From Gnetum montanum (lineage: Eukaryota; Streptophyta; Gnetopsida; Gnetales; Gnetaceae): DNA of 64,000 bases. The stretch covers positions 1,204,044 to 1,268,043 of the forward strand of contig MNCI01033529.1 in the NCBI GenBank assembly GCA_015680685.1, given 5' to 3'. Positions within the stretch are counted from its first letter, which is position 1. Each line of letters starts with the position of its first letter. The translations under genes were made by a program, and so were the position numbers. The notes beneath the pieces are model-generated. The model had not been told where the DNA came from and did no database searches. It worked only from the letters and a program-made list of their open reading frames with translations. Shown piece after piece: positions 1 to 10,996 of the stretch.

Positions 1-130
1 TTGTAATTATCATAGGAAGTTACAACTTCTATAGGAATAAAAGGGATAATAGACAAATGTCCTCTTTATATGGGATGTTACACAAATATCCCATAACTTT
101 CTTTTTCTTTTAAATCATAAAATATTTTAT
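1..130. repeat. Fragment of a dispersed LTR-like repeat
   Basis: Bases 1-62 match the reverse complement of 12801-12882 closely, sharing blocks such as TATCATAGGAAGTTA and AATGTCC. The matching region at 12801-12925 is itself made of short imperfect repeats of a TTCCYATGATAKTTATAAC type. No coding potential was seen. The likely source is a U3 segment of an LTR family, since a TATA-like AATATAAAAAGAGC follows the second copy. That source is inference. Confidence 0.5.
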
Positions 131-341
131 TTAAATAATAGTAATAGAGATAGTAACCAACCATAGAATTGTTGTGTACATGGATGGGTTAATATAAAAA
201 TATATGTGTAAGCATATACCACCGAATGCATAAGTGAAGTTGTACTCTCACATTTTAATTTGTGGCATGTTATATAGGACGGATTCCATCTTCATCTTCT
301 CTGCACGTTATGATTATTCATTTATTTCTAAACCCACTCCA

Positions 342-665
342 TCAGCAGAAGGAAAACCTTGACAAATCCCTTCCTCCATGATTTTCCATCACAGAAGGCC
401 TAAGCACTTGATCCGATATTGCACAGAGCCTTAGCAATCTTTCACGGGAATTCAAAGGAATATCCTGATCAGAAGCCAGCCGGAATGACAATCCATACTC
501 GTGGTTCTCTAGACCATTTGCCGCGCACACCATGACAATCTCGTTGTTGAATCTTGAACCCCGCCACACAGATCCTAGAGTCGAAAAAAACTTCAAACAG
601 TTGAGTCCCCTGGCCATGGCATGCTGGAGAAGAAAGGGGGTTTTTTTAAAGAACAACGTGCCCAA
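342..665 (-). CDS. Unrecognised 107-codon open frame in CpG-preserved DNA
   Basis: This minus-strand frame stays open for 107 codons and continues upstream, through one stop, into a lysine- and glutamine-rich stretch near 700-800. I do not recognise the protein. It has no signal peptide, no membrane segment and no motif I can name. It is included because it adjoins the only part of the window where CpG dinucleotides survive, unlike the decayed transposons elsewhere. It could be a terminal exon of a host gene, a transcribed leader, or chance. No splice signals could be assigned with confidence. Confidence 0.22.
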   Translation of the reverse strand: MGTLFFKKTPFLLQHAMARGLNCLKFFSTLGSVWRGSRFNNEIVMVCAANGLENHEYGLSFRLASDQDIPLNSRERLLRLCAISDQVLRPSVMENHGGRDLSRFSFC

Positions 666-719
666 ACAGAGGGTTTCAATTCCCAGAAATTTTTTGTTTT
701 CCCCCCAAAACTGACTTAG

Positions 720-805
720 GGCTTCCTGCGTTTTTTCCAGTTTGGCCTTCCTGCATTTTTTTTCTGTTGTTTAGCTTTCCTGCCTTTTTTTTTCTATTGT
801 TTGGC
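720..805. repeat. Three tandem units of a 26-30 bp pyrimidine-rich repeat
   Basis: Three successive units start with CTTCCTGC or TTTCCTGC, run through a T tract, and end in TTTGGC or TTTAGC, at about 720-746, 747-775 and 776-805. The T tract grows from unit to unit. Read on the minus strand the units give lysine/arginine-rich peptides. On the plus strand they resemble a pyrimidine patch of the kind found near plant promoters. Which reading matters cannot be told from sequence. Confidence 0.65.
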
Positions 806-1080
806 TCCGCCCACTGTTGACTTTTTTGCATCCACTGCTGCGCCCGCTGCTGACCTTTCTGCGTTGCCGTTGTTCATCTGTCCTCTGCCGCCACGCAGAC
901 TTGATGAGGGTTTCAGTTTTTTCTCATCTTCAGAGAGCATCTTGCTGCCGCTCCGCCCTATTCAAGTTGGTGCTCTATGCCAGGCCTGCCACCATCTCTG
1001 TTTCCAGCAACGACTCTGCCATCAGAATCGGCATTGGTTCTAACTGGATTCAACTGTTAGAGGCCACGCGCTTTCTTACC
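790..1080. other. Local CpG-preserved, GC-richer segment
   Basis: Within 290 bp there are many intact CpGs (CCGCCC, GCGCCCGC, GCGTTGCCGTT, GCCGCCACGC, GCCGCTCCGCCC, CACGCG). Most of the window has lost them to TpG/CpA. Both strands hold moderately long frames (plus strand 801-1043 and 817-1182), none recognisable. The segment may be a hypomethylated promoter or first exon of a host gene, or a young insertion. It is the best place in the window to look for host transcription. Confidence 0.4.
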
Positions 1081-1299
1081 GTCTACCTTGTGTCCTTCAT
1101 TTTTCCACAAATGACTTGGTTTTTTTTTAATTGTAGTTATTACAATGAATATGATCCAAGAAGTAAGGAGATATTTATCTAAATCCAGTTTTGAATGCCG
1201 ATCATTTGCGATTGCAGACATCTCTACCTGGAAGCTCATAAAAATATAGCGTTATTTTCTATATAGTATATCAAATGTTTATTAATGACCTCAAAATAA

Positions 1300-1660
1300 G
1301 TCTTTCCTTTATCTGCCAATCCCGATCTTACACAGGCAGAGAGAGAAGCCTAATAAAATTATTGTTGAAATGGTCTCTTCAAGCATCCCATTAAAGGTAG
1401 CTGCAGCAATTTTGAAATTCCTCAAACCATAATCTTCTCCACCATTTTTTTTAAACACATGGTATGCATTCAATTGCAATTGTTCCAAATGTTTCTGTTG
1501 ATTGATATCATTCACAAATGTTGTGATAAATCTTCCTCAATATGTCCTCAACATATTGTATATCAATCTCATAAAGTTTTCAGGGGCATTTCATAGGCCA
1601 TTCAATATAACTCTCAATTCCAAGGCATCATTTGCTTTTAAACAAAACTGTATTTGCTAT
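1300..1660 (-). pseudogene. Ty3/gypsy reverse transcriptase fragment
   Basis: On the minus strand the motif NAPENFMRL (consensus NAPATFMRL) near 1600-1565 is followed by GRFITTFVNDI ending near 1504, the position of the catalytic Y/FVDDI. The sequence then runs QKHLEQLQLNAYHVFKKNGG, matching the usual EEHLEHLRLVFEVLRKNGL. The first catalytic aspartate is replaced by asparagine (FVND for FVDD). In-frame stops occur before the NAP motif and after MLRTY. Only the palm region survives, roughly 110 codons of a domain that normally exceeds 200. The wording is closer to chromovirus-type gypsy than to copies A-C below, so this is a separate element. Confidence 0.75.
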
Positions 1661-1972
1661 TGAATTAATTAGAGACAAATCTTTCAAACTACCAACCCAA
1701 CACCTTTGAAAAGTCTTCATTGAATAAAATATTGGCAATGTTTAAATCAGGGTGAATGTTAGTTATATGATTAACTTCACAACCTAACAAAGCCTGCTCC
1801 ATTAAATGGCCAAAATGTGCCAACAAGAAGAAGACATTTTGCAAAACAAAATAAAATTATTAGTGTGCTTTTATAATCTTTATATAACAAGAATTATATT
1901 GACCTTGAGGCTCGTACAATGATATTAATAATATCACGTAAACCTAAATAGCACATGTTTCAAAAAACAAAG
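1661..1972 (-). other. Unassigned retroelement-like DNA
   Basis: This lies between the reverse transcriptase scrap and the primer site of the next LTR. A minus-strand frame here reads partly open but matches nothing I can name. Positions 1796-1826 hold a sequence of about 31 bp that recurs, same orientation, at 48962-48992. No gene is supported. Confidence 0.4.
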
Positions 1973-1990
1973 TCCCTAACAATAGCTCTA
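1973..1990 (-). other. Degenerate primer-binding site (tRNA-Asp type) of the adjacent LTR
   Basis: The reverse complement reads TAGAGCTATTGTTAGGGA and lies one base from the LTR end at 1992. It aligns without gaps to the classic plant Athila/Tat primer site TGGCGCCGTTGCCGGGGA, with 12 of 18 identical and five of the six differences transitions. It marks the neighbouring LTR as a 5' LTR whose interior lay to the left. That interior is gone. Confidence 0.7.
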
Positions 1991-1991
1991 A

Positions 1992-2927
1992 TGATGAGCA
2001 TCAAGGTACCCCTATGCCCAACTATATGAATCACAAAGCATTCACACACAATCTGGTCGAATTTTGTGGACTTTATCATTTCTAGTGCACTAGTCCTCTA
2101 GGAAGTGAATCTTACCTTAAGGTCAATGATTGTCTTTCCAATTACACTTGTGATGTACACTAGTATGGTTAAATGTAATTGAGGCATCTAATTTTTATCA
2201 TTTTGTATTTTTATGGTTTCAATACTTAAAGAGAAATAAAGTGGTTGGACTAACTAATTTAATTTAACTAATCAACTAATGTCTAACTAGTCCTAACATA
2301 AGCATCAGGTCCCACTTTCTGTACATGTCCTAAACCCATGTATCTATTGTGGGTGACCAAGAACTATGCTACTGGGCATACCAAGTAATAATGCTAATGG
2401 GATTACCAAGCAAATAAGTGTTACACTCGAAGTGGTAGTACTTATGTGTTTAATCTATCTTGCTTAATTGCTTCATTAACTTAATTACTAGAAACATTTA
2501 ATAAATAATTGAAAACATTAAATAAATAATTAGAAACATTAAATGCATGAACAAAATATTTAATCTATCCAAAGCACTACAAGGTTTATTAGAAAGCTTA
2601 TCTTTATTGCTACACACACTATCATGCTTAGGTACAACAATGCTCGAATAAAGATCCGTACAATCAATTACTCTTGTTGCAGGCACTTAGGAGAAAAAAT
2701 CTAACTTTCAACTAGAAAAAATACAAGACCTTCACTGCAACTATAATATCTATTGCCATAAATGTCGTTGGTAGGCACGTGTTTATAGTTGAAAATAGAT
2801 ACTGCATCGATAGGGCCTCATTGATGCATGATATGATGCATCGACTAGGCCTCGTCAACGAGGCCCAATAAATGAGGCTACGTTGATAAGGCCTTGTCAA
2901 CACAACCAACTGAACTACAACTCATCA
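1992..2927 (-). mobile_element. Ty3/gypsy 5' LTR (LTR1), minus orientation, CATCGATG-type U3
   Basis: On the minus strand the unit begins TGATGAGTTG at 2927 and ends GCTCATCA at 1992, about 936 bp with TG...CA ends. U3 carries repeated ATCGATG/ATCAATG and AGGCCT palindromes (2800-2900), then a TATA box in AACTATAAACACGTG. Further on are three copies of a CTTGGT..CCNAGTAG motif (2345-2410), shared with the LTRs of element C. It aligns with LTR2 at 9836-10727. Its upstream edge abuts another LTR type at 2928, so it appears to have inserted at the start of that LTR. Confidence 0.8.
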
Positions 2928-3335
2928 GGGAAAATTTAGGAGTAGATTAGCATAATTGTGCTCAAAAATTTTTGTAAAATTTTATGTGTTTCAAGTAGCA
3001 TACTATAGGGACTATATAGACTAAGCAACTTGTCAAAATAGGAATCTTTAATAACTTACAATATTCAACAAAGCTAGCTAAATTTCTTTTATAATAGCCA
3101 ATTATAGTTTCATACACAAACCCAAGAATTCCAACATTTACAACAACAACAACATACTCACATTTAGTTCATCTCATAACCACTAAGCTTATTTAGAGGT
3201 ATCTTGGCCTTAGTGTTACTATAAGTCTATCAAGGACCTAAAACTTGTTTTGAGGAACACCTTCATTTCTTGTCATCCCAAAGTCATAAGATTAGAGGCC
3301 ACATAAACATTGGTGGTTCCAAGTAGACACCAACA
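2928..3335 (+). mobile_element. Fragment of a second LTR type (type-2 LTR)
   Basis: It starts GGGAAAATTTAGGAGTAG and contains the TATA-like GGGACTATATAGACTAAG and the phrase TATAATAGCCAATTATAG. About 400 bp align with 13735-14130 (same orientation) and with the reverse complement of 63545-63935. The 63545-63935 copy is the 5' LTR of element E, which gives the polarity. The first bases (TG) are missing where LTR1 abuts, and the 3' end is cut where copy A begins. Confidence 0.75.
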
Positions 3336-3342
3336 AGAATGA

Positions 3343-6300
3343 ATTATAGAAGCCCTCTAATTTATTTCTAAATTGCAAGGAATGATCCATGCAAAGTTCT
3401 ATTAGACTTAGGTTCTAATGTAAACTTAATTTCACAAGAAATGTACATGACATGAAACCTACCCTTACTGAAAAAATTTAATATCAAGTTAGAGCTTGTA
3501 GACCAGTCCATTACTATTTTGTTTGGATTAGTCAAGCATATAATGACCACTATTAGTAGTTGATCACATCCCATAAACTTACTAGTAATCCTTATTGATA
3601 ACTGCAAAGGGGACTTTCTAATCATTATGGGGAGAGATTGGCTAAGTATAATCAATGTCAAGTTAGAAATCACAGATCTCTTCTTAGAAATCTTATGGAA
3701 AATGAGTTTGAAAAAATAGAGAAGGTGAGGATCTCATGCATCATGTAAAGTGACACAAGATGAAATTACATGTAGAAAATATGGGTAATCAAAGGAACAT
3801 CTATTATAACATGTAAGGTGTATGCTAAAATCATCAATATTCAAAGATACTTGACACAACCCAATATCTAACTACAAAAATAGCTCTAATTCCACAATGT
3901 ACATGAACCCAGTAGAAATTCTCACAAGTTCATATGTAGATAAGATGGATGAGATGGAGCATATTCAAAGCCAACACTTCAAAGCAAAGCATAGGAAAGA
4001 AGTAGAGATGGATTGGAAATAGTTTGAAATCCTGGACACTTATGAATAGAAGCCTTTAGAGCTAAAATATTTACTAGAATCTTTAAAATATGTAGTTTTA
4101 GACAATGGAAAACTAGTAATCATAAAAGCCCAACTCACCAAGAAGCAAAAGGAGAAGCTATTGAAGGTTGTCAAGAAATGTCCAAAAACCCTTGTTTGGT
4201 CATATAATGAGATAACATGAATAGATCCATGCATATGTTAGCATCAATTCAACACAAACTCTACTCTTAAACCTAAGAGATAGCCACAAAGAAGGTTGAA
4301 TCTAAAGTTAAAACACATTATTAATAAGGAAGTTGAGAAATGTCTCAAGGTTAGGTTCATCTATCCAATGGCAGATAGTAAGTGGGTAAGCTCACTTGTT
4401 ATGGTACCGAATAAAGAAGGACAATGAAGAGTTTGTATAGATTTTACATTATTGAACATAACCATGTTCAAGGACCATTTTCTGCTAGCATTTGTGTACC
4501 AAGTGTTGAACACTATTGCAGGACATAGTCACTATAGCTTTTTGAATAGGTGTAGTGGCTATAATCAAATACAAATTACTCTAAAAGGCTAGATCAAAAT
4601 GAAATTCACAAGTCTTTGGAGTACTTTTTCATATAGGAAGATGCCATTTGGCCTATGTAATGCTCCTACAACCTTTCAATGCCTAGTCCTTAGTATCTTT
4701 CAATAGTAAATTGATAGTGGTGTAAAGGTCTTCATGGATGACTTCTCCACCTATAGTGCTAATTTTGAACAAGCATTGGATCGCCTCAAGTAGGTACTAA
4801 AATAATATGTGGAAGAAACCTATGACTCAATTGGTACAAGAGACATTTGATGATCAAGGAGGGAATTATTTTAGGGCATCAAAGTTTTGAAAAAGAAATT
4901 AAGGTAGATCCTAAAATGATAAGGGTCATCCAAGGAATTATCAGACAACCTTAAATAGTAAAAGACGTAAGGTCATTCCATGGGCATACTAGTAACTATA
5001 GACATTTAATTGAAAACTTCTTCAAAATCACCAAGCTATTTATTGAGTTTACTAAGAAGGATGAAATATTTAAATTGACCAAGGGGTGTGAACAAGCATT
5101 CTAGTACTTAAATCAAAAGCTCATAGAAAAACTAATTCTACATGCACTTGATTGGTTTAAACCTTTTCATATTATGACAAACACATCCAAGTATGGATTG
5201 AGAGTAGGACTTACACAAATGGATGTTCAAAAATGTATATACTATATCCATTATACAAGTAGAGGCATTTTGGGTGCATAACTTAATCACATCATTAAAG
5301 AAAAGGAACTCATGATGGTGGTGTATGCTCTTGAGAAATTTGGGTATTATATGCTTGGATACCCTATTTTTGAGTATGCTGATCATAGTGCAATTCATTT
5401 CCTAATAAATAAGCCAACAGTGAGTCCCTATGTTAAATAATGGTTAATGATTTTATAGGAGTTTGATCTAATAATGGTGGATAGAAAGGGAACTAAGAAT
5501 GTAGTTTTTGATCATCTACCTTGGTTAAGATGGGATAACAAGATTAATAAAGAACCCTTATATGATCAATTTCCTAATGAGCTTCTCCTTGCTAAGACAA
5601 CCAAAGTTTAAGCACTAAGGTTTAAAAACTAGTATGATGAATTTATCTCATATATACTCATACAAAACTCCCATAGAATAGGAGCATAGAAGGAAGCAGC
5701 AATTCCTCCACTAGGTCAAATACTACCTAGAGATAAAGGTTAACCTCTTTAAAATTTATGCTAATGACCTAGTACAATGCTATGAACTTAATTCAGATCA
5801 ACTAAGTGTCCTCTACGATGGTCCTGAGCGTCCTTGTAGGGACCACTATGTAGGAAGGAGAATGACCATCAAAATCTTGATGGTAGAATATTTTCAAGAT
5901 ATGATCTTCAAGAATGCTCACCATTTCACCCATTCATGTAAATTATGTCAATAAGATGAAGGAATAACAACTAGGATGAAAGGACCCCAACAATGGATTT
6001 AACCATTTGAGCCTTTTAACCTGTGGGAAATTGATTTCATGGGATCCATCCCTTCTATATCCAATAGGAAGTCTTACATTATTATTGTTGTTAAATATTG
6101 TACTAAATAGGCTAAAGCTATAGTTTTTCTTGACTATATTTCCTCCACTATATCTCAATTCTTGTAGCAACATCTGGTAAATAGGATTGGTGTGCCTAGG
6201 ATAATAATTTTTGATAATGAAACCCAGTTCACAAGTGCTACATTTTGTAAGTTAATGTAATGCTTAGGGATGGAACATAAACTTATAACATCCTACCATC

Positions 6301-6900
6301 CCTAAGTAGATAGCCAAGCTAAAGTAACTAATAGAGAGATCACCAAAATACTAACTAGAACCATTAGTAGATATAGGAAAGACTAGAGTACCAAACTCAA
6401 TGATGCCCTATGGACATATTGCTCAACATGCAGACTTCCTATAGGCTACTCTCCCTATGAGTTAGTATACAAAAATTTTCCTAAACTTCTAATTTGAAAA
6501 AAACTCTATACACTCACAACCACATGTGAACTTAACCTAGACATTAACTTGGCATAAAAAGAAAAATTGTTGACCCTCAATATGCTAGATGAAAATCACA
6601 AAGTAGCCCTTATGATGAATGAAGTACACAAGGCATATAACAAACAACAACATGATGCTCAGATACAAAATGCTAAATTCAAAATAGAAGACAAGGTTTC
6701 CTGTTGGACTCCCATGCATGTGCCTCAATGAACTAAGTTTTAGACATTCTGAGAAAAACCAATCAATGTACACTCACCTTTTCCTTCTAGGGCTATAATA
6801 ATTTACCACCTAATAAACCCTCAAAAGCACATGCTAGTCAACATCTAATTACTAAAACCCTTTATAGAATTCCAAGTAACCAATCACAACCATAATATCT
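3343..6900 (+). pseudogene. Ty3/gypsy polyprotein remnant, copy A (protease-RT-RNase H-integrase)
   Basis: Domain order is protease, RT, RNase H, integrase, in three frames with many stops. The protease has LLDLGSNVNLIS from 3393 (active site DLGS) and GRDWLS. RT has MPFGLCNAPTTFQ at 4641 and the catalytic FMDDF at 4731-4745, still intact. RNase H begins near 5160 with FHIMTNTS, where the usual aspartate is asparagine. Integrase keeps CKLCQ of the zinc finger (5937) and WEIDFMG (6023), but its catalytic glutamate codon is lysine (6321-6323). Gag and LTRs are absent; the left edge is cut at a type-2 LTR fragment. The MPFGLCNAP...FMDDF wording and its closeness to copy C suggest the Athila/Tat group; that placement is inference. 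Confidence 0.88.
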
Positions 6901-7111
6901 CAACCTAAGGACAATCTCACTCCATTTTTTGCATCTTCTCCTTCCAATTAAGTCATGGTGAAGAAGCTCATCTATCATAACTCCTTGAAGATAATGAAAA
7001 GCTTTTATTCTTTTTGTTTTACATTGTTCTTCATACGTTTTCCATTTTCTTGGTAATTTTATATTTATTTTATAAATTTACTTTTTAATTTTAATTTTTC
7101 TTTTTCTTTCA
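6901..7111 (+). other. Copy A sequence downstream of pol
   Basis: Non-coding. TTTGTTTTACATTGTTCTTC (7015-7034) and the following bases match copy B just before its interruption at 27715, so this is the common region downstream of pol. It ends abruptly in an AT-rich stretch against the LINE. Confidence 0.6.
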
Positions 7112-8745
7112 TTTGATTCTAAGGTACTCTATCATATGCTTTTTCTAAGTTAATAAAAATCATAAGTAACTATATTCTATATTTTTTGAATTTCTCTATC
7201 AATTGATGTATCAATAAAATAGCCTCTATAGTATATCATCCTAGCATAAATCCAAATTAATTTTCTAACATTGTTGATTCAAGTCTGAGATGCAGGTATA
7301 TGACTGTCTCGCTCAAAGCTTCATTGTATTGCTCATTAGCTTAATCCATTTATAGATTGCATAATGTTGTATATATTCTTTATTTTTGTAAATTGGAATA
7401 AAAAAGATCTTTCTCCAATTGTTGGAATTTCTACATCCTTCAAAATTTTGTTAAATAATTATGTTAGTTAAGAAACTCTTATATCTTCCAATGCTTTCCA
7501 AGCTTCTATAGGAATGTTGTCTAGTCCAATAACTTTTCCATTTTTTATTTTTGATAAGGTTATCTTTACCTCAAAGAAGGAGAGTGCATTAACCAAAGAA
7601 ATATTTGGTTCTTCTTTTTGAATGTCTTCTCTTGGAAATTCTTCATTTAGTAATTCTTGAAAATAAATTTTCCAGCTATCCAAAATTTCATTATCTTTTG
7701 CTAAAATTCTTTCATTTGTTTCCTTATGCATTTGACATGATCAATGTTCTTACACTTCTTATTTCTTATTTTTTCTAATTTTAAATATATATTTCTCCAT
7801 AGTTTATTCTTAATTTCTTATAAAAGCTATCCAAGACATTATGATTGACTTTGGCTATTGTTACAATTGCCTCCTCCTTTGTTATCTTGTATATCAACCT
7901 TTTCTCTTAGCTATTGCTTTGTAGCCATTCCTTAAATCATTTTTTTCTTATTTTGGATAACATGTTTCACTCATCACTCCATCACCTTGTCTCCTTTGGA
8001 ATGTGTTTTTTGCCTTTTGTTTCATTCAAAATGTTTATTTTAATTTTCTAAATGTAACTTTTCATTTGGCCTTAAATTAAGTTTACAGAGTAATCCTAAT
8101 TCCATGTGCCTTCATGAAACAATTGTTCTCTAAATAAGATAATGTTATCTTCCTTAAAATTCCATCATTTTATGCATTTATTCACTTTTCTTGTGCTACC
8201 ATTGAAGGTTTGTATAGTTAAATCCATGATCATTAGTCAATGCTAAATTAGAAGGCACTCTCTAGGTATGACCTTATAATCTTTACACATGATCAAATAT
8301 CTTTTGCATAGTAAGAAATAATAAATTTATGTTTTATTCATACAAATCTTAGATATAATTAAATGCTCTGTTCTCTTCTTAAAATAGGTATTTACAATTA
8401 CAAGGTCATAGGCACTTACAAATTGCAATAGTAAATCTCTCATATCACTACGCTCTCAAAATCCATATCCTCCATGGATCCTACCATGTCCCATGTTCAT
8501 AGATTCAACATGATAATTAAAATCCCCTCTAATAAATATGCTTTCTTGCTAGGAAATTTCTTGAAGCATTTAATCCATAAAATTCCAAAAATTAGGCTTG
8601 ATGGAATTTTAGGCCAATTTATAGAGCATATACATTGATGACATTCATGATCTCATTTCCAAGCATAAGTTTTATGTCTCTTAAGTAATTTTATAAATTA
8701 TCTATGGTTAAAATTTGGGGTGTGACATAGGATCTATTATATAGA
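7112..8745 (-). pseudogene. RTE-type LINE remnant: endonuclease, linker, N-terminal RT
   Basis: Read on the minus strand from 8745 to 7112. The endonuclease shows INVYAL, FIRGDFNYHVES and MGHGRIHGGYGF (8640-8440), matching GDFN.HVG and G.HGGYGFG of plant RTE-like LINEs, then AYDLVIVNTYFKKRTEHLI. The linker follows the family pattern. The RT begins with EILDSWKIYFQELLNEE and has LSKIKNGKVIGLDNIPIEAWK (about 7570-7500; consensus KMKNGKAVGPDGIPIEAWK), then KAYDRVP at about 7130, where it stops. There are numerous stops and frameshifts. It is 3'-truncated within RT, unusual because LINE copies normally lose their 5' end. Confidence 0.87.
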
Positions 8746-9835
8746 GAAAATATACATAGTATGTATAATAAATACATCATCAATAAAGTTATCAAGCCTT
8801 CTTGGTGCCTTCTAAAGGGTCATATCTACCTTGTTTTAGGAGTTGTGCTAATAGTCCCTATCTCTATTTCTCAACCCAGAAAAACAAAAACAAAAAATGA
8901 AAAACTTTCCAATTTCAAGATTTTTTTCAACCATAAGTGTTTCTAGTATGATTGTGAGAGTGCTTTGTTTTTTTTTTTTAGGAAAAATAGAGTGATTTCT
9001 ATGCTTGGTAAATTCAATGAGTTTGTGTAGAATTGGATTAGAGTAAAAAAAAACCTTATTTATTTTATAGAGTTATCATATAAAGGAAAAATTATAGAAT
9101 AAATTTTTTATGTTACCTAACTTACCCCAAACTTCTATTATCATGAGTCATCTCACAACATATTTAATTATCCCCAATTAATTGCCAAAAGAATTCTTGA
9201 AGTTAAATTAGTGAAAGAAATTAAGAAAGAAAATGTTGCTTAAAAAATTTGTTGAATAAGAAACCAGGAATTTAAGAAAAGAAGATGAATCCTCAAGAAA
9301 ATGGATAGATAAAAGTAAGACATTATAAAAAATGGGGAAGGTATCACCTTCAAATTTTACTCTTTAAGAAGAAACTCAAGTTATTAAGAAGAATATAGTG
9401 ATTATAGAAGCAACACATCATATGCAGAAATCCTAAAGCATAAAAATTCAAAACTATAGAGAATATCACTTATCAAAATCATAAGCTAGTTGTTTGTAAT
9501 TTTGATCAAGTTAATCCTTTTCATTCTATCATAGATATTGAAGAAGAAATCAAGTTGATCATTACACCCTTGTAAAGTTCATCTCTTAGAGTATTTGAGG
9601 ACTATTAGATTTCTAACAACAAGCAATTATTTAATATCATTATTAGAATTCAAATTTTTTGTGCTTTCAAGATGTTATAATTGGTGAAATTTTAATTTTT
9701 TATACATAAAGAAACATACATTTTTGCTAATCATGAAGTTGAAAAAGGTGGTTTCCTTCTTTGTATTACTTAAAAATATTCTGTTTGCATCATTAACTAT
9801 GGTACTATTTGAAGAAATAGAGGTGTTTAGATCAT
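8746..9835. other. No gene seen
   Basis: AT-rich DNA, with a T tract at 8969-8980 and short open frames on both strands (plus 8761-8946, minus 9675-9878) that match nothing I recognise. The 5' part of the LINE may extend a little past 8745, but I cannot follow it. Confidence 0.5.
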
Positions 9836-10727
9836 TGATGAGAAGTGGGTATCCCCTACGCCCAAACATACAAATCACAAGTATTCAGATGTGATCCAAT
9901 CGAATTTCCTAAACACGTTCACCTAAGTGGCCAATATTCATAAATAGTGAATTTTAGTAATTGTAAATCATTATCTTCCTAGCCCACACTTGTATTAATT
10001 AGTATGTATGGCTAAGTGTGGTTGAGGTATAAAATATTTATTTTTATGATTTTTATTTACTATTTTTCTCCTAATAGCTAAATGATTAAGTAAATATTTA
10101 ATAATTGAATTAACTAACTAATTAACTATTTTATTAACTAACTATCATAACATGGAGTATTCATTCCTATTTACCATACACATCCTAAACTGATATTAAT
10201 GTTACTAGGTTACCAAGTGTCTATTACTAGGTATACCAAGTATCCACTACTAGGATTGCCAAGTGTTAATAAGTTATGCTTGAAATGGTCATATTGGCAT
10301 TGCTTATAACTAATAACATGAATTACTTAATTAATAATAAAAAATGAAAAGTGAATGTAAAGTAAAGTGAAAAAAAGTAGGATTAAAGTAGTTCAAGTGG
10401 TGCAATGGATGTAGGAAATCTCAATTTTATTATCATTCATGCCAATGCGTTTAAGTACATAGGCACCCAAATAAAATGTCATACAATCTTATAAATCCAC
10501 ACTCTAAGCACTTAGAGGAAAAATATAAGAAACTACAAGAGTTTAGCTAAGACTAAGACCAAAAGGTGCCATAAATGTGAATGACAAGCACATTTATATA
10601 GGCAATAACTATGTCAACATTTATGTACCTACATCAACACATCCTACCATGCATTGATACAGATACATCAATAGAGATACGTCAATGGGTATACATTGAC
10701 ATAGCCTATGTTATTAACATTTCATCA
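9836..10727 (-). mobile_element. Ty3/gypsy 3' LTR (LTR2), minus orientation
   Basis: On the minus strand it begins TGATGAAATG at 10727 and ends CTTCTCATCA at 9836, 892 bp. U3 holds repeated ATTGACG, ATTGATG and ATCAATG motifs (10640-10715), then the TATA box CCTATATAAATG (10605-10595). R-U5 carries three CTTGG..CCTAGTA units (10195-10265). A polypurine tract adjoins the U3 side, so this is the 3' LTR of a minus-strand element whose body lay to the right. No primer site adjoins the other side, as expected. It is homologous to LTR1. Confidence 0.82.
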
Positions 10728-10736
10728 TACCCCCAC
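10728..10736 (-). other. Polypurine tract next to LTR2
   Basis: The minus strand reads GTGGGGGTA immediately before TGATGAAATG. The preceding GATGAGTTTTTAGTCACTTG matches the same position in element C (TAGTTTTTAGTCAGTC), whose tract has decayed to ATGGTAGTA. This confirms polarity and shared ancestry. Confidence 0.8.
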
Positions 10737-10996
10737 AAGTGACTAAAAACTCATCCTCAAATATACAAAAGTAGGATCATGCTTCTTAAAATTTTTTTTG
10801 AAAGTATGGAATTTATTAATAGAAAGAAAGACTGACTAACTCTAACTAACTCACTATATGCAACTTTTTAAAAATGAGTGCCCATTACAACAAAATTGAA
10901 TAGTTTACAAAAATTCAGCATGCACCTATAAGATAGCCAAAGGTGTGATGAATATTCATCCAATGCTTGGTGCAGGAACACCTCATTCAATTCCTT
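10737..10996 (-). other. Untranslated 3' region of the LTR2 element
   Basis: Non-coding DNA between the polypurine tract and an insertion point at about 10996. Its last bases resemble the equivalent stretch of element C. The rest of this element was displaced or lost. Confidence 0.5.

Noticed and set aside
1720-1830. Minus-strand HPDLNIANILFNEDF, resembling a protein kinase catalytic loop (HRDLKP.NILLDEDF).
   Set aside because: The HRD arginine is absent, no DFG follows, and the adjacent downstream frame is a Ty3/gypsy reverse transcriptase. Chance similarity is more likely.
1992-10727. LTR1 and LTR2 as the two ends of one element.
   Set aside because: Both are in minus orientation, but the primer site lies left of LTR1 and the polypurine tract right of LTR2. 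A single element would need them facing inward.
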